Positions 54,484-64,000 of a DNA stretch of 64,000 nt are shown here, piece by piece (the first letter of the stretch is position 1; every line of letters begins with the position of its first letter). Source of the stretch: Propionicimonas paludicola. Lineage in GTDB: Bacteria > Actinomycetota > Actinomycetes > Propionibacteriales > Propionibacteriaceae. The translations under genes and the position numbers were made by a program. Under the pieces are notes generated by a model, which saw nothing but the letters and a program-made list of their open reading frames with translations, had not been told where the DNA came from and ran no database searches. Where the stretch lies: positions 2,294,001 through 2,358,000 of the forward strand of contig NZ_PDJC01000001.1 of NCBI RefSeq assembly GCF_002563675.1. Reading direction: 5' to 3'.

Positions 54484-56010
54484 ATGAGCCTGTTACGCAC
54501 CAAGTCGATCGAACAGTCGATCGCCGACACCGATGAGCCGGAGTACCAGCTCAAGCGGTCACTGTCTGCCCTGGATTTGACCGTGTTCGGGGTCGGTGTC
54601 GTGATCGGCGCCGGCATCTTCACCCTCACCGGACGAGCTGCCCACAGCGTCGCCGGACCGGCCATCGTGATCAGCTTCGTGATCGCCGCTCTGGCCTGCG
54701 CCCTGGCGGCCATGTGTTATGCGGAATTCGCATCGACGGTGCCGGTGTCCGGCTCGGCCTACACCTTCTCCTACGCCTCGCTGGGCGAGATCTTCGCCTG
54801 GATCATCGGCTGGGACCTGATCCTGGAGATGTTCCTGGGTGCGTCCGTGGTGGCCCAGGGCTGGAGCGCCTACTTCAGCGCCTTCCTCGGCAAGCTCGGC
54901 ATCACACTGCCCGCCGCCATCAGCTACGGCGGTGTGGTGGATCTGCCGGCCATCCTGCTGGTGCTGATCCTGGGCGTGCTGGTCACCGTCGGGATCAAGG
55001 AGTCGCTGCGGGTCAACCTGGTCCTGGTCGGACTGAAGCTGTTCATCGTCTTGTTCGTGATCATCGCCGGCATCTTCTTCATCAACCCGGCCAACTACTC
55101 CCCGTTCATCCCCGAGGCCGTTCCGAGTGCGGCGGCCGACGCCAGCAAGTGGCTGATGCAGCCGCTGCTGCAGTTCATCACCGGGGCGGCTCCGTCCAAC
55201 TTCGGGATCGGCGGCATCCTTTCCGGTGCCGCGCTGGTCTTCTTCGCCTACATCGGCTTCGACGTGGTGGCCACCACCGCCGAGGAGACCAAGAACCCGC
55301 AGCGGGACCTGCCGATCGGCATCATCGCGTCTCTGATCATCTGCACCGTGCTCTACGGCGCCGTGGCGCTGGTCGTGACCGGCATGGTGCCCTACGACAA
55401 GCTCGACCCGTCCGCGGCGCTGGCCAATGCCTTCGCCTATCACGGGCAGGCCTGGATGGCGACTCTGATCGCCGCCGGTGCCGTGGCCGGCCTGACCACC
55501 GTGGTGCTGACCCTGATGATCGGCGCCACCCGACTGATCTTCGCCATGTCCCGGGACGCGCTGCTGCCCATGGGACTGGCCAAGGTGCACCCCAAGTACC
55601 GCACCCCCTGGCTGATCACCATCATCGTCACTGCGGTGGTGGCGGTCGTCGCCGGGTTCACCCCGGTCGGCGTGCTCGAGGAGATGGTGAACATCGGCAC
55701 GCTGTCAGCATTCGTACTGGTGTCGATCGGAGTGATCCTGCTGCGCCACAAGCGTCCCGATCTGCCGCGCGCCTTCCGGGTGCCGTGGGTGCCGGTGCTG
55801 CCGATCGCGTCCGCGCTGATCTGTGGCTACCTGATGATCAACCTCTCGGTGGAGACCTGGCTGCGCTTCGTGGTCTGGCTGGCGATCGGCTTCGTCATCT
55901 ATTTCGCCTACTCACACCGCAACTCGCGGCTGGCCACCGGGGCTCCTATCCACCCCGATATCGCCGCCGCCATGGAGTCTGGCGTCGTCCGCCCGGACGA
56001 CCTGCGCTGA
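54484..56010 (+). CDS. Amino acid permease, APC superfamily (cationic amino acid type)
   Basis: 508 residues with twelve or more membrane segments. The N-terminal helix 1 motif [15 protein letters not shown] and the [25 protein letters not shown] signature (around residues 258-280) belong to the cationic amino acid transporter branch. It probably imports an amino acid in symport with protons; the substrate is not readable. The start is ATG 54484, since the upstream frame contains no homologous sequence. Confidence 0.9.
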   Translation: MSLLRTKSIEQSIADTDEPEYQLKRSLSALDLTVFGVGVVIGAGIFTLTGRAAHSVAGPAIVISFVIAALACALAAMCYAEFASTVPVSGSAYTFSYASLGEIFAWIIGWDLILEMFLGASVVAQGWSAYFSAFLGKLGITLPAAISYGGVVDLPAILLVLILGVLVTVGIKESLRVNLVLVGLKLFIVLFVIIAGIFFINPANYSPFIPEAVPSAAADASKWLMQPLLQFITGAAPSNFGIGGILSGAALVFFAYIGFDVVATTAEETKNPQRDLPIGIIASLIICTVLYGAVALVVTGMVPYDKLDPSAALANAFAYHGQAWMATLIAAGAVAGLTTVVLTLMIGATRLIFAMSRDALLPMGLAKVHPKYRTPWLITIIVTAVVAVVAGFTPVGVLEEMVNIGTLSAFVLVSIGVILLRHKRPDLPRAFRVPWVPVLPIASALICGYLMINLSVETWLRFVVWLAIGFVIYFAYSHRNSRLATGAPIHPDIAAAMESGVVRPDDLR

Positions 56011-56188
56011 CCCCAGCCAGCGGGTTGGGCCGGGACCGATAGCCCGGACAGCCTCCTGAACTTGGGTCGGACGTACCCTCTCCTCCTCGAGGGTCGTCCG
56101 GCCCAAACGTCTTTCTGTTCTCGGTCCGCCCGGACGAGCGGACGGGCCGCCGGACGCACCCGCGGAGAGGCTGCGGCGACCGGACCGG

Positions 56189-56194
56189 TAGACT
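56189..56194 (+). promoter_or_regulatory. Putative -10 box of typA
   Basis: TAGACT lies 33 bases before the typA ATG. A GGAG ribosome site lies between them (near 56217). Confidence 0.4.
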
Positions 56195-56226
56195 GGGCAG
56201 GTTCCCGCTTCAGACCGGAGTCCCGC

Positions 56227-58089
<1,863 letters not shown>

Positions 58090-58102
58090 CCTAGACCGAC
58101 GC

Positions 58103-58160
58103 AGGACGGTTCGGCTTCGTCTCGCTTCACCAGAAGCGCGACGAGACCGGGCCGTCCTTC
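58103..58160 (+). terminator. Terminator of typA
   Basis: AGGACGG (58103-58109) pairs with CCGTCCT (58152-58158), enclosing a second stem CTCG...CGAG. A pyrimidine tract follows. Confidence 0.6.
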
Positions 58161-58356
58161 TGTCTTCCCACGCGTCACGGGGACGGTTCCTGCAACTCAC
58201 GCTGATCAGCGCCGGACGGTGATGGAGCCGTCCCCCAGGCTGGGCAGCGGTCAGAACCCGGTCAATCGGCCGGAGCCGCGATGTCGGGGGTGGTGAGCGG
58301 CTCGTGGCGCTGCCGACTCCCCTAGACTCGGGCCAACATCACCCCCGGGAGCGTTC

Positions 58357-59331
58357 ATGACCTTCCCCACCGGCTGGGACGGGCCGAAGTACTTCGCCGC
58401 CCAGCTGGCGCCCGAGCCGGTCCGGACGGACTGGTCGCCACCCACCGGTGAACCGGGAATCGTCCAACCGCATCCACTGAGCTTCGGCGACATCCTGGGT
58501 GGCGTCTTCCGCGCCGTCCGCTACGCCCCGGGGACGATGTTCGGCCTGACCTTGATCCTCACTCTGGTCGCCCAGCTGCTCGGCATGGGCGTGGGCTACC
58601 TGCTCAGCCAGCAGTACGGAGTCAGCCTGCTGCCCGGCGACGAAGCCGACGGCGACCTGGCCATGCTGTCCTGGTCGTGGGTGGCCGGAACGGTGGCCAC
58701 CGCCTTCGCCGAGATGGTGATCGGCATCGGGCTGACCTGGGCCACCTTCCAGGCGGTCCGGGCCAAGAAGGCCGCTCCACTCGCTGCGGCCCGCCAGATC
58801 GCCGCCCGGTTCTGGCCGACGGTCGGCCTGTATGCCCTGCCCCTGCTCGCCGGAGGCGCGGTCATCGCCGCGGTTGCCGTGCTGATAGCGCCGCTGGCCG
58901 CCAAGGATCAGCCCTGGGTCTGGATCCCGGTGGGCATCGGCGGCGGCTTCGCGGCCGCCTGCCTGGCCGTCCGGCTGCTGCTGGCACCCTGCGTGATCGC
59001 CATCGAGAACCGCGGCCCGATCGCCGCCATCCGGCGAAGCTGGGCGCTGACCCGCGGCCAGTTCTGGCGGATCGTCGGCATCTACCTGGCCACCACCATC
59101 CTGATCTCGCTGGCCACCAACATGCTCTCCACCGTGTTCCTGTTCGTCGGCAGCGTGATCACCGCAGCCAATGCCGGCATCGGCGCGACCGTGATGCTGA
59201 GCTCATCAACGATCACCGTGGCGGTGTTCAGCCTCCCGCTGACCAGCGCCCTGGTCACCCTGCTCTACGTGGACGCCCGGTTCCGCACCGAGGCCTTCGA
59301 CCTAGAGCTCAGCGAGGAGCTGTTCGGATGA
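58357..59331 (+). CDS. Membrane protein, glycerophosphodiesterase-membrane-domain-like
   Basis: 324 residues. A soluble N-terminus (1-45) is followed by about six helices, with the motif AIRRSWALTRGQFWRIVGIYL typical of the integral-membrane domain found in this gene cluster across actinobacteria. Function unknown. TAGACT at 58324 is a probable -10 box and GGGAGCG lies before the ATG. It overlaps the DUF4129 gene (ATGA). Confidence 0.82.
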   Translation: MTFPTGWDGPKYFAAQLAPEPVRTDWSPPTGEPGIVQPHPLSFGDILGGVFRAVRYAPGTMFGLTLILTLVAQLLGMGVGYLLSQQYGVSLLPGDEADGDLAMLSWSWVAGTVATAFAEMVIGIGLTWATFQAVRAKKAAPLAAARQIAARFWPTVGLYALPLLAGGAVIAAVAVLIAPLAAKDQPWVWIPVGIGGGFAAACLAVRLLLAPCVIAIENRGPIAAIRRSWALTRGQFWRIVGIYLATTILISLATNMLSTVFLFVGSVITAANAGIGATVMLSSSTITVAVFSLPLTSALVTLLYVDARFRTEAFDLELSEELFG

Positions 59332-59984
59332 GCCCACCGCTGACCCCGAGCGCGGACGAAGCCCGGCGCCTGCTCGCCGATGAGCTGAGCAAGCCGATCT
59401 ATCTGGACGCCCGCAACTGGCTGATGGAGCAGCTGCGCAAGCTGCTCGACTGGCTGCAGGGGTCATCGGATCCGACCGTGTCCACCTCACCGCTGAGCGG
59501 TGGACAGGGGCTGTGGATCGGCTTCGGGACGGCGGCCGTCCTGGTCGTGGTGATCTGGGCGCTGATGGGCCCGCTGCGCGCCGAACGCCGCCGCTCCCGG
59601 GAGCTGTTCGACGAGGAGGAGCTGAGCGCCGCGGACCTGCGCGCGAAGGCGTCCGCGCTGGCCGCGAACGGTGAGTGGGGACAGGCGATCGTGGAGCACT
59701 TCCGGGCCATGATCCGGTCACTGAGCGAGCGGGTGATCATCGAGGAGTTCGCCGGCATGACCGCGGACGAGGCCAGCACGCTGGCCGCGGTTCGGCTGCC
59801 GTCGCTGGCCGAGCAGCTCGCTCAGGCCGCGCGCGATTTCGACGCCGTGGCCTACGGCGACCAGCCCGGCACGGCTGAGCAGTACCAGCAGCTGGTGGAT
59901 CTCGATGCCGAGGTGGCTGCCGCCACGCCCGTCCTGCCCCAGCGGGAGAGCCAGGCCGCGGTGAGCGTGGAGGTCGGCCAATGA
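59328..59984 (+). CDS. DUF4129 domain protein
   Basis: 218 residues with one membrane helix (about 65-83, LWIGFGTAAVLVVVIWALMG). The DUF4129 cytosolic domain (about 100-205) has AIVEHFRAMIRSLSERVIIEEFAGMTADE. It is a standard member of the MoxR/DUF58 membrane cluster, whose precise role is unknown. Start ATG 59328 overlaps the upstream stop, and its stop overlaps the DUF4350 gene. Confidence 0.88.
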   Translation: MSPPLTPSADEARRLLADELSKPIYLDARNWLMEQLRKLLDWLQGSSDPTVSTSPLSGGQGLWIGFGTAAVLVVVIWALMGPLRAERRRSRELFDEEELSAADLRAKASALAANGEWGQAIVEHFRAMIRSLSERVIIEEFAGMTADEASTLAAVRLPSLAEQLAQAARDFDAVAYGDQPGTAEQYQQLVDLDAEVAAATPVLPQRESQAAVSVEVGQ

Positions 59985-61117
59985 CCGGCCGCCGCTGGTT
60001 GATCGTGTTCGGCGTGGCACTGGCGCTGTTCGCAGGGCTGATCGCGATCTCGGTGATGCTGCCGCCCAACCCGGATCGGCTTCCGAACTCGATCTCCAAC
60101 CCGGGACCCAATGGCGACATGGCGCTGGCCCAAGTGCTGGGCAGCCAGGGCGTCCAGGTGCATCAAGTGACCAGCCTGGACGAGGCCGCGCAGGCCGCGG
60201 CCGGATCGACCCTGGCGATCACCCTCACCCAGGAGTTGTCCGAGCAGGCTCTCTCTCGGCTGCGCACAGTCGATGCCGATCTGGTCATCATCTACGCCGC
60301 CGAGGACCCGATCGAGGCCGTGGCCGAACTGAGCGACGGCAAGATCGGCACCACCTACTGGTGGTCCGAGGACGAGCCGCGAGCGGGCTGCACCGATCCG
60401 GACGCCCTGGCCGCGAAACAGATCACCACCTCTGACCAGGGCCTGTACGCGATCGGCCAGCAGGTCAGCCTGTGCTTCCTGGACGAGGTCGGGAACGGCC
60501 TCTACGCCCAGGTGGACGTCCCTGGCCATCGGGTCACCGTGATCGCCGGCACCCGCTGGCTGCGCAACGACACCATCACCCAGGTCGGCAATGCCGCACT
60601 GGCCCTGCGGGCGCTGGGTCGGCACTCCCAGCTGACCTGGTACCTGCCCGGCCCGGAGGTGCTGCTCACCGACACAGCCGGGGACGAGCTCGACCCGTCC
60701 GCGCTGCTCCCGCCCTGGTTCGGGCCGGTGAGCGCGCTGTTCGGGCTGGCGCTGGCCGCAGCCGCCGCCTGGCGCGGACGCCGCTTCGGCCCGCTGGTCG
60801 CTGAACGGCTGCCGGTGGCCATGCCGGCCTCCGAGGTGTCCTCCGGCCTGGGCCGGCTCTACCGCCAGGCCGGCGCTCGCAGCCACTCGACCGCCGCCCT
60901 GCGGGCCGCCAGCCTGCACCGGCTCGGGGCCCGGCTCGGCCTGCCACCTGCGGCAAGCGCGGAGCTGGTCATCGAGCGACTGTCCCGGGCCAGCGGCGAG
61001 GATCCGCAGCTGATCCGGACGCTCTACTACGGCACTTTCCCGCACACCGACTCCGAACTGGTGGCCCTGGCCACCCAACTGTCCGACCTAGAAGCAAAGG
61101 TGACCAGCCATGAGTGA
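59981..61117 (+). CDS. DUF4350 domain protein
   Basis: 378 residues. An N-terminal helix (about 5-27) precedes an extracellular domain (28-240) with a Cys pair (GCTDPD, LCFLDE). A second helix (about 245-262) and a cytosolic tail with RLYRQAGARSHSTAALRAASLHRLG complete the protein. It is a usual partner of MoxR and DUF58 in actinobacteria. It overlaps moxR by eight bases. Confidence 0.87.
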   Translation: MTGRRWLIVFGVALALFAGLIAISVMLPPNPDRLPNSISNPGPNGDMALAQVLGSQGVQVHQVTSLDEAAQAAAGSTLAITLTQELSEQALSRLRTVDADLVIIYAAEDPIEAVAELSDGKIGTTYWWSEDEPRAGCTDPDALAAKQITTSDQGLYAIGQQVSLCFLDEVGNGLYAQVDVPGHRVTVIAGTRWLRNDTITQVGNAALALRALGRHSQLTWYLPGPEVLLTDTAGDELDPSALLPPWFGPVSALFGLALAAAAAWRGRRFGPLVAERLPVAMPASEVSSGLGRLYRQAGARSHSTAALRAASLHRLGARLGLPPAASAELVIERLSRASGEDPQLIRTLYYGTFPHTDSELVALATQLSDLEAKVTSHE

Positions 61118-62093
61118 TCAGCCGTTCGCACCCCCACCGGCCCTGAACCCGGCCCAGGATGCGCTGACTCGGGTCCGCGACGAGGTGGGCAAGGCGGTGG
61201 TCGGCCAGAACGGCGCGGTCACCGGGCTCCTGGTGGGGCTGCTGGTCGGCGGCCATGTGCTGCTCGAAGGCGTCCCGGGCGTGGCCAAAACGCTGCTGGT
61301 CCGCTCGCTGGCGGCCAGCCTCGAGCTGAGCACCAAGCGGGTTCAGTTCACCCCCGACCTGATGCCCGGTGACGTCACCGGCTCGCTGATCTACGACAGC
61401 CAGGCCGCCCGCTTCGACTTCCGTCCCGGGCCGGTGTTCACCAACCTGCTGCTCGCCGACGAGATCAACCGGACGCCACCGAAGACCCAGGCCGCGCTGC
61501 TGGAGGCCATGGAAGAGCGTCAGGTCAGCGTGGACGGAACCCCGCGGCCGCTGCCGGATCCATTCATGGTGATCGCCACCCAGAACCCGGTCGAGTACGA
61601 AGGCACCTATCCGCTGCCCGAGGCCCAGCTGGATCGGTTCCTGCTCAAGCTGACCCTGCCGCTGCCGCCCCGGGACGACGAGTTGCAGGTGCTGCGCCGG
61701 CATGCGGCCGGCTTCGACCCCCGCGACCTGGCCGGTGCCGGACTGAGGGCGGTCGCCGGAGCGTCCGATCTGGTGGCGGCCAGGGCTCAGGTGGCCACGG
61801 TCCGAGTGGACGAGCAGGTGCTGGCCTATGTGGTCGATCTGTGTCGGGCCACCCGCTCGGCGCCCTCGGTCTCGCTCGGCGCGTCCCCGCGCGGGGCCAC
61901 CGCACTGCTGAAGACCGCCCGGGCCTGGGCCTGGCTGAGCGGACGCGACTTCGTCACTCCCGACGATGTGAAGGCCATGGCGCCGGCCACCCTGGCCCAC
62001 CGGCTGGCGATCCGCACCGAAGCCCAGCTGGACGGCACGACGCCGGCCGGCGTGCTGCAGAACGTGCTGGCCTCGCTGCCGGTGCCGCGCTGA
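61110..62093 (+). CDS. moxR: MoxR-family AAA+ ATPase
   Basis: 327 residues. Walker A-like GVPGVAKT (about 54-61), Walker B LLADEINRTPPKTQAALLEAMEE, sensor I ATQNPVEYEGTYPLPEAQLDRF and a C-terminal lid with SLGASPRGATALLKTARAWA. MoxR proteins are chaperones that help activate von Willebrand-domain partners, here most likely the DUF58 protein encoded ten bases downstream. Confidence 0.94.
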   Translation: MSDQPFAPPPALNPAQDALTRVRDEVGKAVVGQNGAVTGLLVGLLVGGHVLLEGVPGVAKTLLVRSLAASLELSTKRVQFTPDLMPGDVTGSLIYDSQAARFDFRPGPVFTNLLLADEINRTPPKTQAALLEAMEERQVSVDGTPRPLPDPFMVIATQNPVEYEGTYPLPEAQLDRFLLKLTLPLPPRDDELQVLRRHAAGFDPRDLAGAGLRAVAGASDLVAARAQVATVRVDEQVLAYVVDLCRATRSAPSVSLGASPRGATALLKTARAWAWLSGRDFVTPDDVKAMAPATLAHRLAIRTEAQLDGTTPAGVLQNVLASLPVPR

Positions 62094-62103
62094 GCGAGGG
62101 CCG

Positions 62104-63411
62104 ATGACAATCTCGGGACGGGTCCCGCTGCTGCTCCTGGTCGGAATCATCCCCGTGGTGGTCTGGCCGGTGCCGCTGGCGGTGCTCGGCTGGGCGCTCC
62201 TGGTCGCCGGGCTGACCGGGCTCGACCTGGCGCTGGCGCTCGCCCCGCAACGACTGCTTGTGAGCCGCGACCTGCCGGCCAGCGTCCGGCTCAGTCAGCC
62301 GGCCATCTCCCGACTGACCGTGACCAACGCGGCGTCGCGGACGGCCCGGTTCCAGCTGCGCGACGCCTGGCCACCCAGCACCCAGCCGGCCGCCGAGCGT
62401 CCGCGACTGGTGTTGCAGGGCGGCGAATCACTGCGCCAGAGCACTCGGCTGCTGCCGACCCGGCGCGGCGACGTGGCCGCCGGCGGCGTGACCGTCCGCT
62501 CCTTCGGCCCGCTGGGCCTGGCCGCCCGGCAGCGGACCATCGAGCTTCCCGGCGTGCTGCGAGTGCTCCCCGAGTTCCGCTCGCGCAGCCAGCTGCCCTA
62601 CCGGCTGGCCCGGCTCCGCGAACTGGACGGGCAGGCGTCGGTGCATGTGCGTGGCCAGGGCACCGAGTTCGATTCACTGCGTGAGTACGCGTTGGGCGAC
62701 GACGTCCGCTCGATCGACTGGCGGGCCTCAGCCCGGGCCACCAAGACCATGGTGCGCACCTGGCGTCCGGAGCGGGACCGGCACATCCTGATCGTCCTGG
62801 ACACCTCGCGGTGGGCGGCCGGACGGCTGTCCGGCGGCACCGGCAGCGACCAGACCCGGCTCGAGGCCGGCATCGAGACCTGCCTGCTGATGGCCGCCCT
62901 CGGGGCCGCCTCCGGCGATCGGATGAGCCTGCTGGTGGCCGATCAGGAGGTGCGGCTGCGACTGCCCGGCACCGGGCGGGGTTCGGTGCTGGCCTCCTTC
63001 GCCGACGGGCTCAGCCAGGTCGAGCCGGTCCTCGGCGAGCCGGATTGGACGCTGATCGCCGGGCAGGTGACCCAGCTGTGTCGGCAGCGCAGCCTGGTGA
63101 TCCTGGTCACCGGCCTCGATCCGGCGCTGTATGCCGACGGCGTCGGCACTGTGCTGGCCGGGCTCAGCCAGGCCCATCAGGTGTTGATCGCCCACGTCAC
63201 CGATCCGGGCACCACGGTCGGGGCCGCCGCCCCGCAGAATGCCACCCAGGCCTACGATGCGGCCGCCGGCAGCCGGCTCTGGCTGGGCACTCAGGCGCTG
63301 GCCCAGCGGGTCGGACGGCTGGGCGTAGATGTGGTCCAGGCCGGCCCGGACGCGCTGGCGCCGGCCGTCTGCGATCGCTATCTGGCCTTGAAGGCTGCCG
63401 GACGGCTGTAG
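62104..63411 (+). CDS. DUF58 domain protein
   Basis: 435 residues. Two N-terminal helices (about 8-45), a beta domain (50-180) and the DUF58/vWA region with the diagnostic EFDSLREYALGDDVRSIDWRASART-type segment (around 200-225), then ILIVLDTSRWAAGRL carrying the metal-site DxS-like motif. It is the presumed MoxR client. It is the last gene of the plus-strand cluster and ends five bases from the convergent SpoIIM gene. Confidence 0.92.
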   Translation: MTISGRVPLLLLVGIIPVVVWPVPLAVLGWALLVAGLTGLDLALALAPQRLLVSRDLPASVRLSQPAISRLTVTNAASRTARFQLRDAWPPSTQPAAERPRLVLQGGESLRQSTRLLPTRRGDVAAGGVTVRSFGPLGLAARQRTIELPGVLRVLPEFRSRSQLPYRLARLRELDGQASVHVRGQGTEFDSLREYALGDDVRSIDWRASARATKTMVRTWRPERDRHILIVLDTSRWAAGRLSGGTGSDQTRLEAGIETCLLMAALGAASGDRMSLLVADQEVRLRLPGTGRGSVLASFADGLSQVEPVLGEPDWTLIAGQVTQLCRQRSLVILVTGLDPALYADGVGTVLAGLSQAHQVLIAHVTDPGTTVGAAAPQNATQAYDAAAGSRLWLGTQALAQRVGRLGVDVVQAGPDALAPAVCDRYLALKAAGRL

Positions 63412-63415
63412 CGAA

Positions 63416-64000
63416 TCAGCCGGCCACAGGGATCAGGCTGGCCTGCTCCTCGGCGTTCAGCCCCGGGTCGGTGCCGATCCGCACGGCCCGTCGGCCCAGG
63501 CCGAAGACGACAACCCAGAAGCCTACAAAGGCCAGTCCGCCGATCCCGATCTTCAACCATGGATCCAGCTGGGAGCCGGTGACGAAGCCTTCGATCAGAC
63601 CGCTGATGAACAAGGCGATGGTGAGGGCGACCACCACCACGATGGTGGTGCGGCCCTCCTCGGCCAGACTCTGTCGCCGGGTCCGGTGTCCGGGGACCAG
63701 CCAGGCCCAGGCCAGCCGCATCCCGGCCGCGCCGGCCACGAACACACAGCTGAGCTCCAACAGGCCGTGCGGCAGGATCAGCGACCAGAACACCCAGTCG
63801 GCATTCTGCACGTGCATCACCGCACCCATCACCCCTACGTTGAGCGCATTGTCGAACATGACCTTGGCCGGATAGATGCCGGTGATCCCGGTGGCCACGC
63901 ACAGTGCCGCCACGAAGGCGTTGTTCGTCCACACCATCGCGGAGAAGCTCGCGCTGGGGTACTCCGAGTAGTAGGACGCGAAGGCGCTCTCGGCGATCTC
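63416..64000 (-). CDS. SpoIIM-family membrane protein (5' partial)
   Basis: At least 194 residues; the frame is open to the window edge, where the family motif SYYSEYPSASFSAMVWTNNA is read, so the start lies beyond base 64000. About four membrane helices follow. Proteins of this family (stage II sporulation M-like) occur next to MoxR/DUF58 clusters in non-sporulating actinobacteria with unknown function. Confidence 0.88.
   Translation of the reverse strand, partial: EIAESAFASYYSEYPSASFSAMVWTNNAFVAALCVATGITGIYPAKVMFDNALNVGVMGAVMHVQNADWVFWSLILPHGLLELSCVFVAGAAGMRLAWAWLVPGHRTRRQSLAEEGRTTIVVVVALTIALFISGLIEGFVTGSQLDPWLKIGIGGLAFVGFWVVVFGLGRRAVRIGTDPGLNAEEQASLIPVAG

Overview
The window is high-GC actinobacterial chromosome. 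Several genes have the leaderless layout common in actinobacteria: a -10 box (TAGGCT or TATGCT) sits 6-7 nt before GTG or ATG. The best clue to the group is a complete methylmalonyl-CoA carboxytransferase (transcarboxylase) operon (5S, 12S, small subunit, 1.3S biotin carrier) at 31.7-35.4 kb. This is the hallmark of the Wood-Werkman propionate cycle, so I infer a member of the Propionibacteriaceae. No rRNA, tRNA, IS element, prophage or CRISPR array was seen.

Layout. 0-4.4 kb: the end of a peptide/nickel-type ABC importer (binding protein, two permeases, one fused double ATPase), then a 20-bp tandem repeat. 4.7-21.7 kb: a block resembling the gcvT-pepA-sucB-lipB-lipA-DUF4191 order known from mycobacteria, with insertions. 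The largest is a pair of BspA-like leucine-rich-repeat surface proteins with LAxTG sorting signals, which separates lipB from lipA. 21.8-26.4 kb: a Calvin-cycle island with a SorC-family regulator, form II RuBisCO, an FBPase-fold protein and phosphoribulokinase. RuBisCO and phosphoribulokinase keep their catalytic residues, but the FBPase-like protein has lost nearly all of its metal ligands. A palindrome in front of the regulator shares a half-site with the RuBisCO/FBPase divergent promoter. 26.4-28.9 kb: chromate transporter, ArsR repressor and arsenite methyltransferase. 28.9-31.7 kb: small metabolic and unknown genes. 31.7-35.4 kb: transcarboxylase. 35.6-37.5 kb: an internalin-like LRR protein.

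37.7-52.0 kb is an eleven-gene minus-strand array with mostly overlapping genes. It combines a phosphate importer (pstC, pstA, pstB) with three different PstS-like proteins, a WxL-type surface protein, a DUF916 protein, a shortened DUF916-like paralogue, a sortase-fold protein lacking its catalytic residues, and a lytic transglycosylase. Upstream lie 11-bp-period TCACC/TCAGC direct repeats resembling actinobacterial PHO boxes, and a divergent response regulator. I read this as a phosphate-controlled system that carries phosphate-binding proteins across or onto the cell wall.

52.5-64 kb is ordinary: a response regulator, a GTPase, an amino-acid permease, TypA/BipA, and a MoxR-DUF58-DUF4129-DUF4350 cluster meeting a convergent SpoIIM-family gene cut by the window end.

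The two most interesting items are the Calvin-cycle island with its pseudo-FBPase and SorC-type control, and the Pst/WxL/pseudosortase operon.
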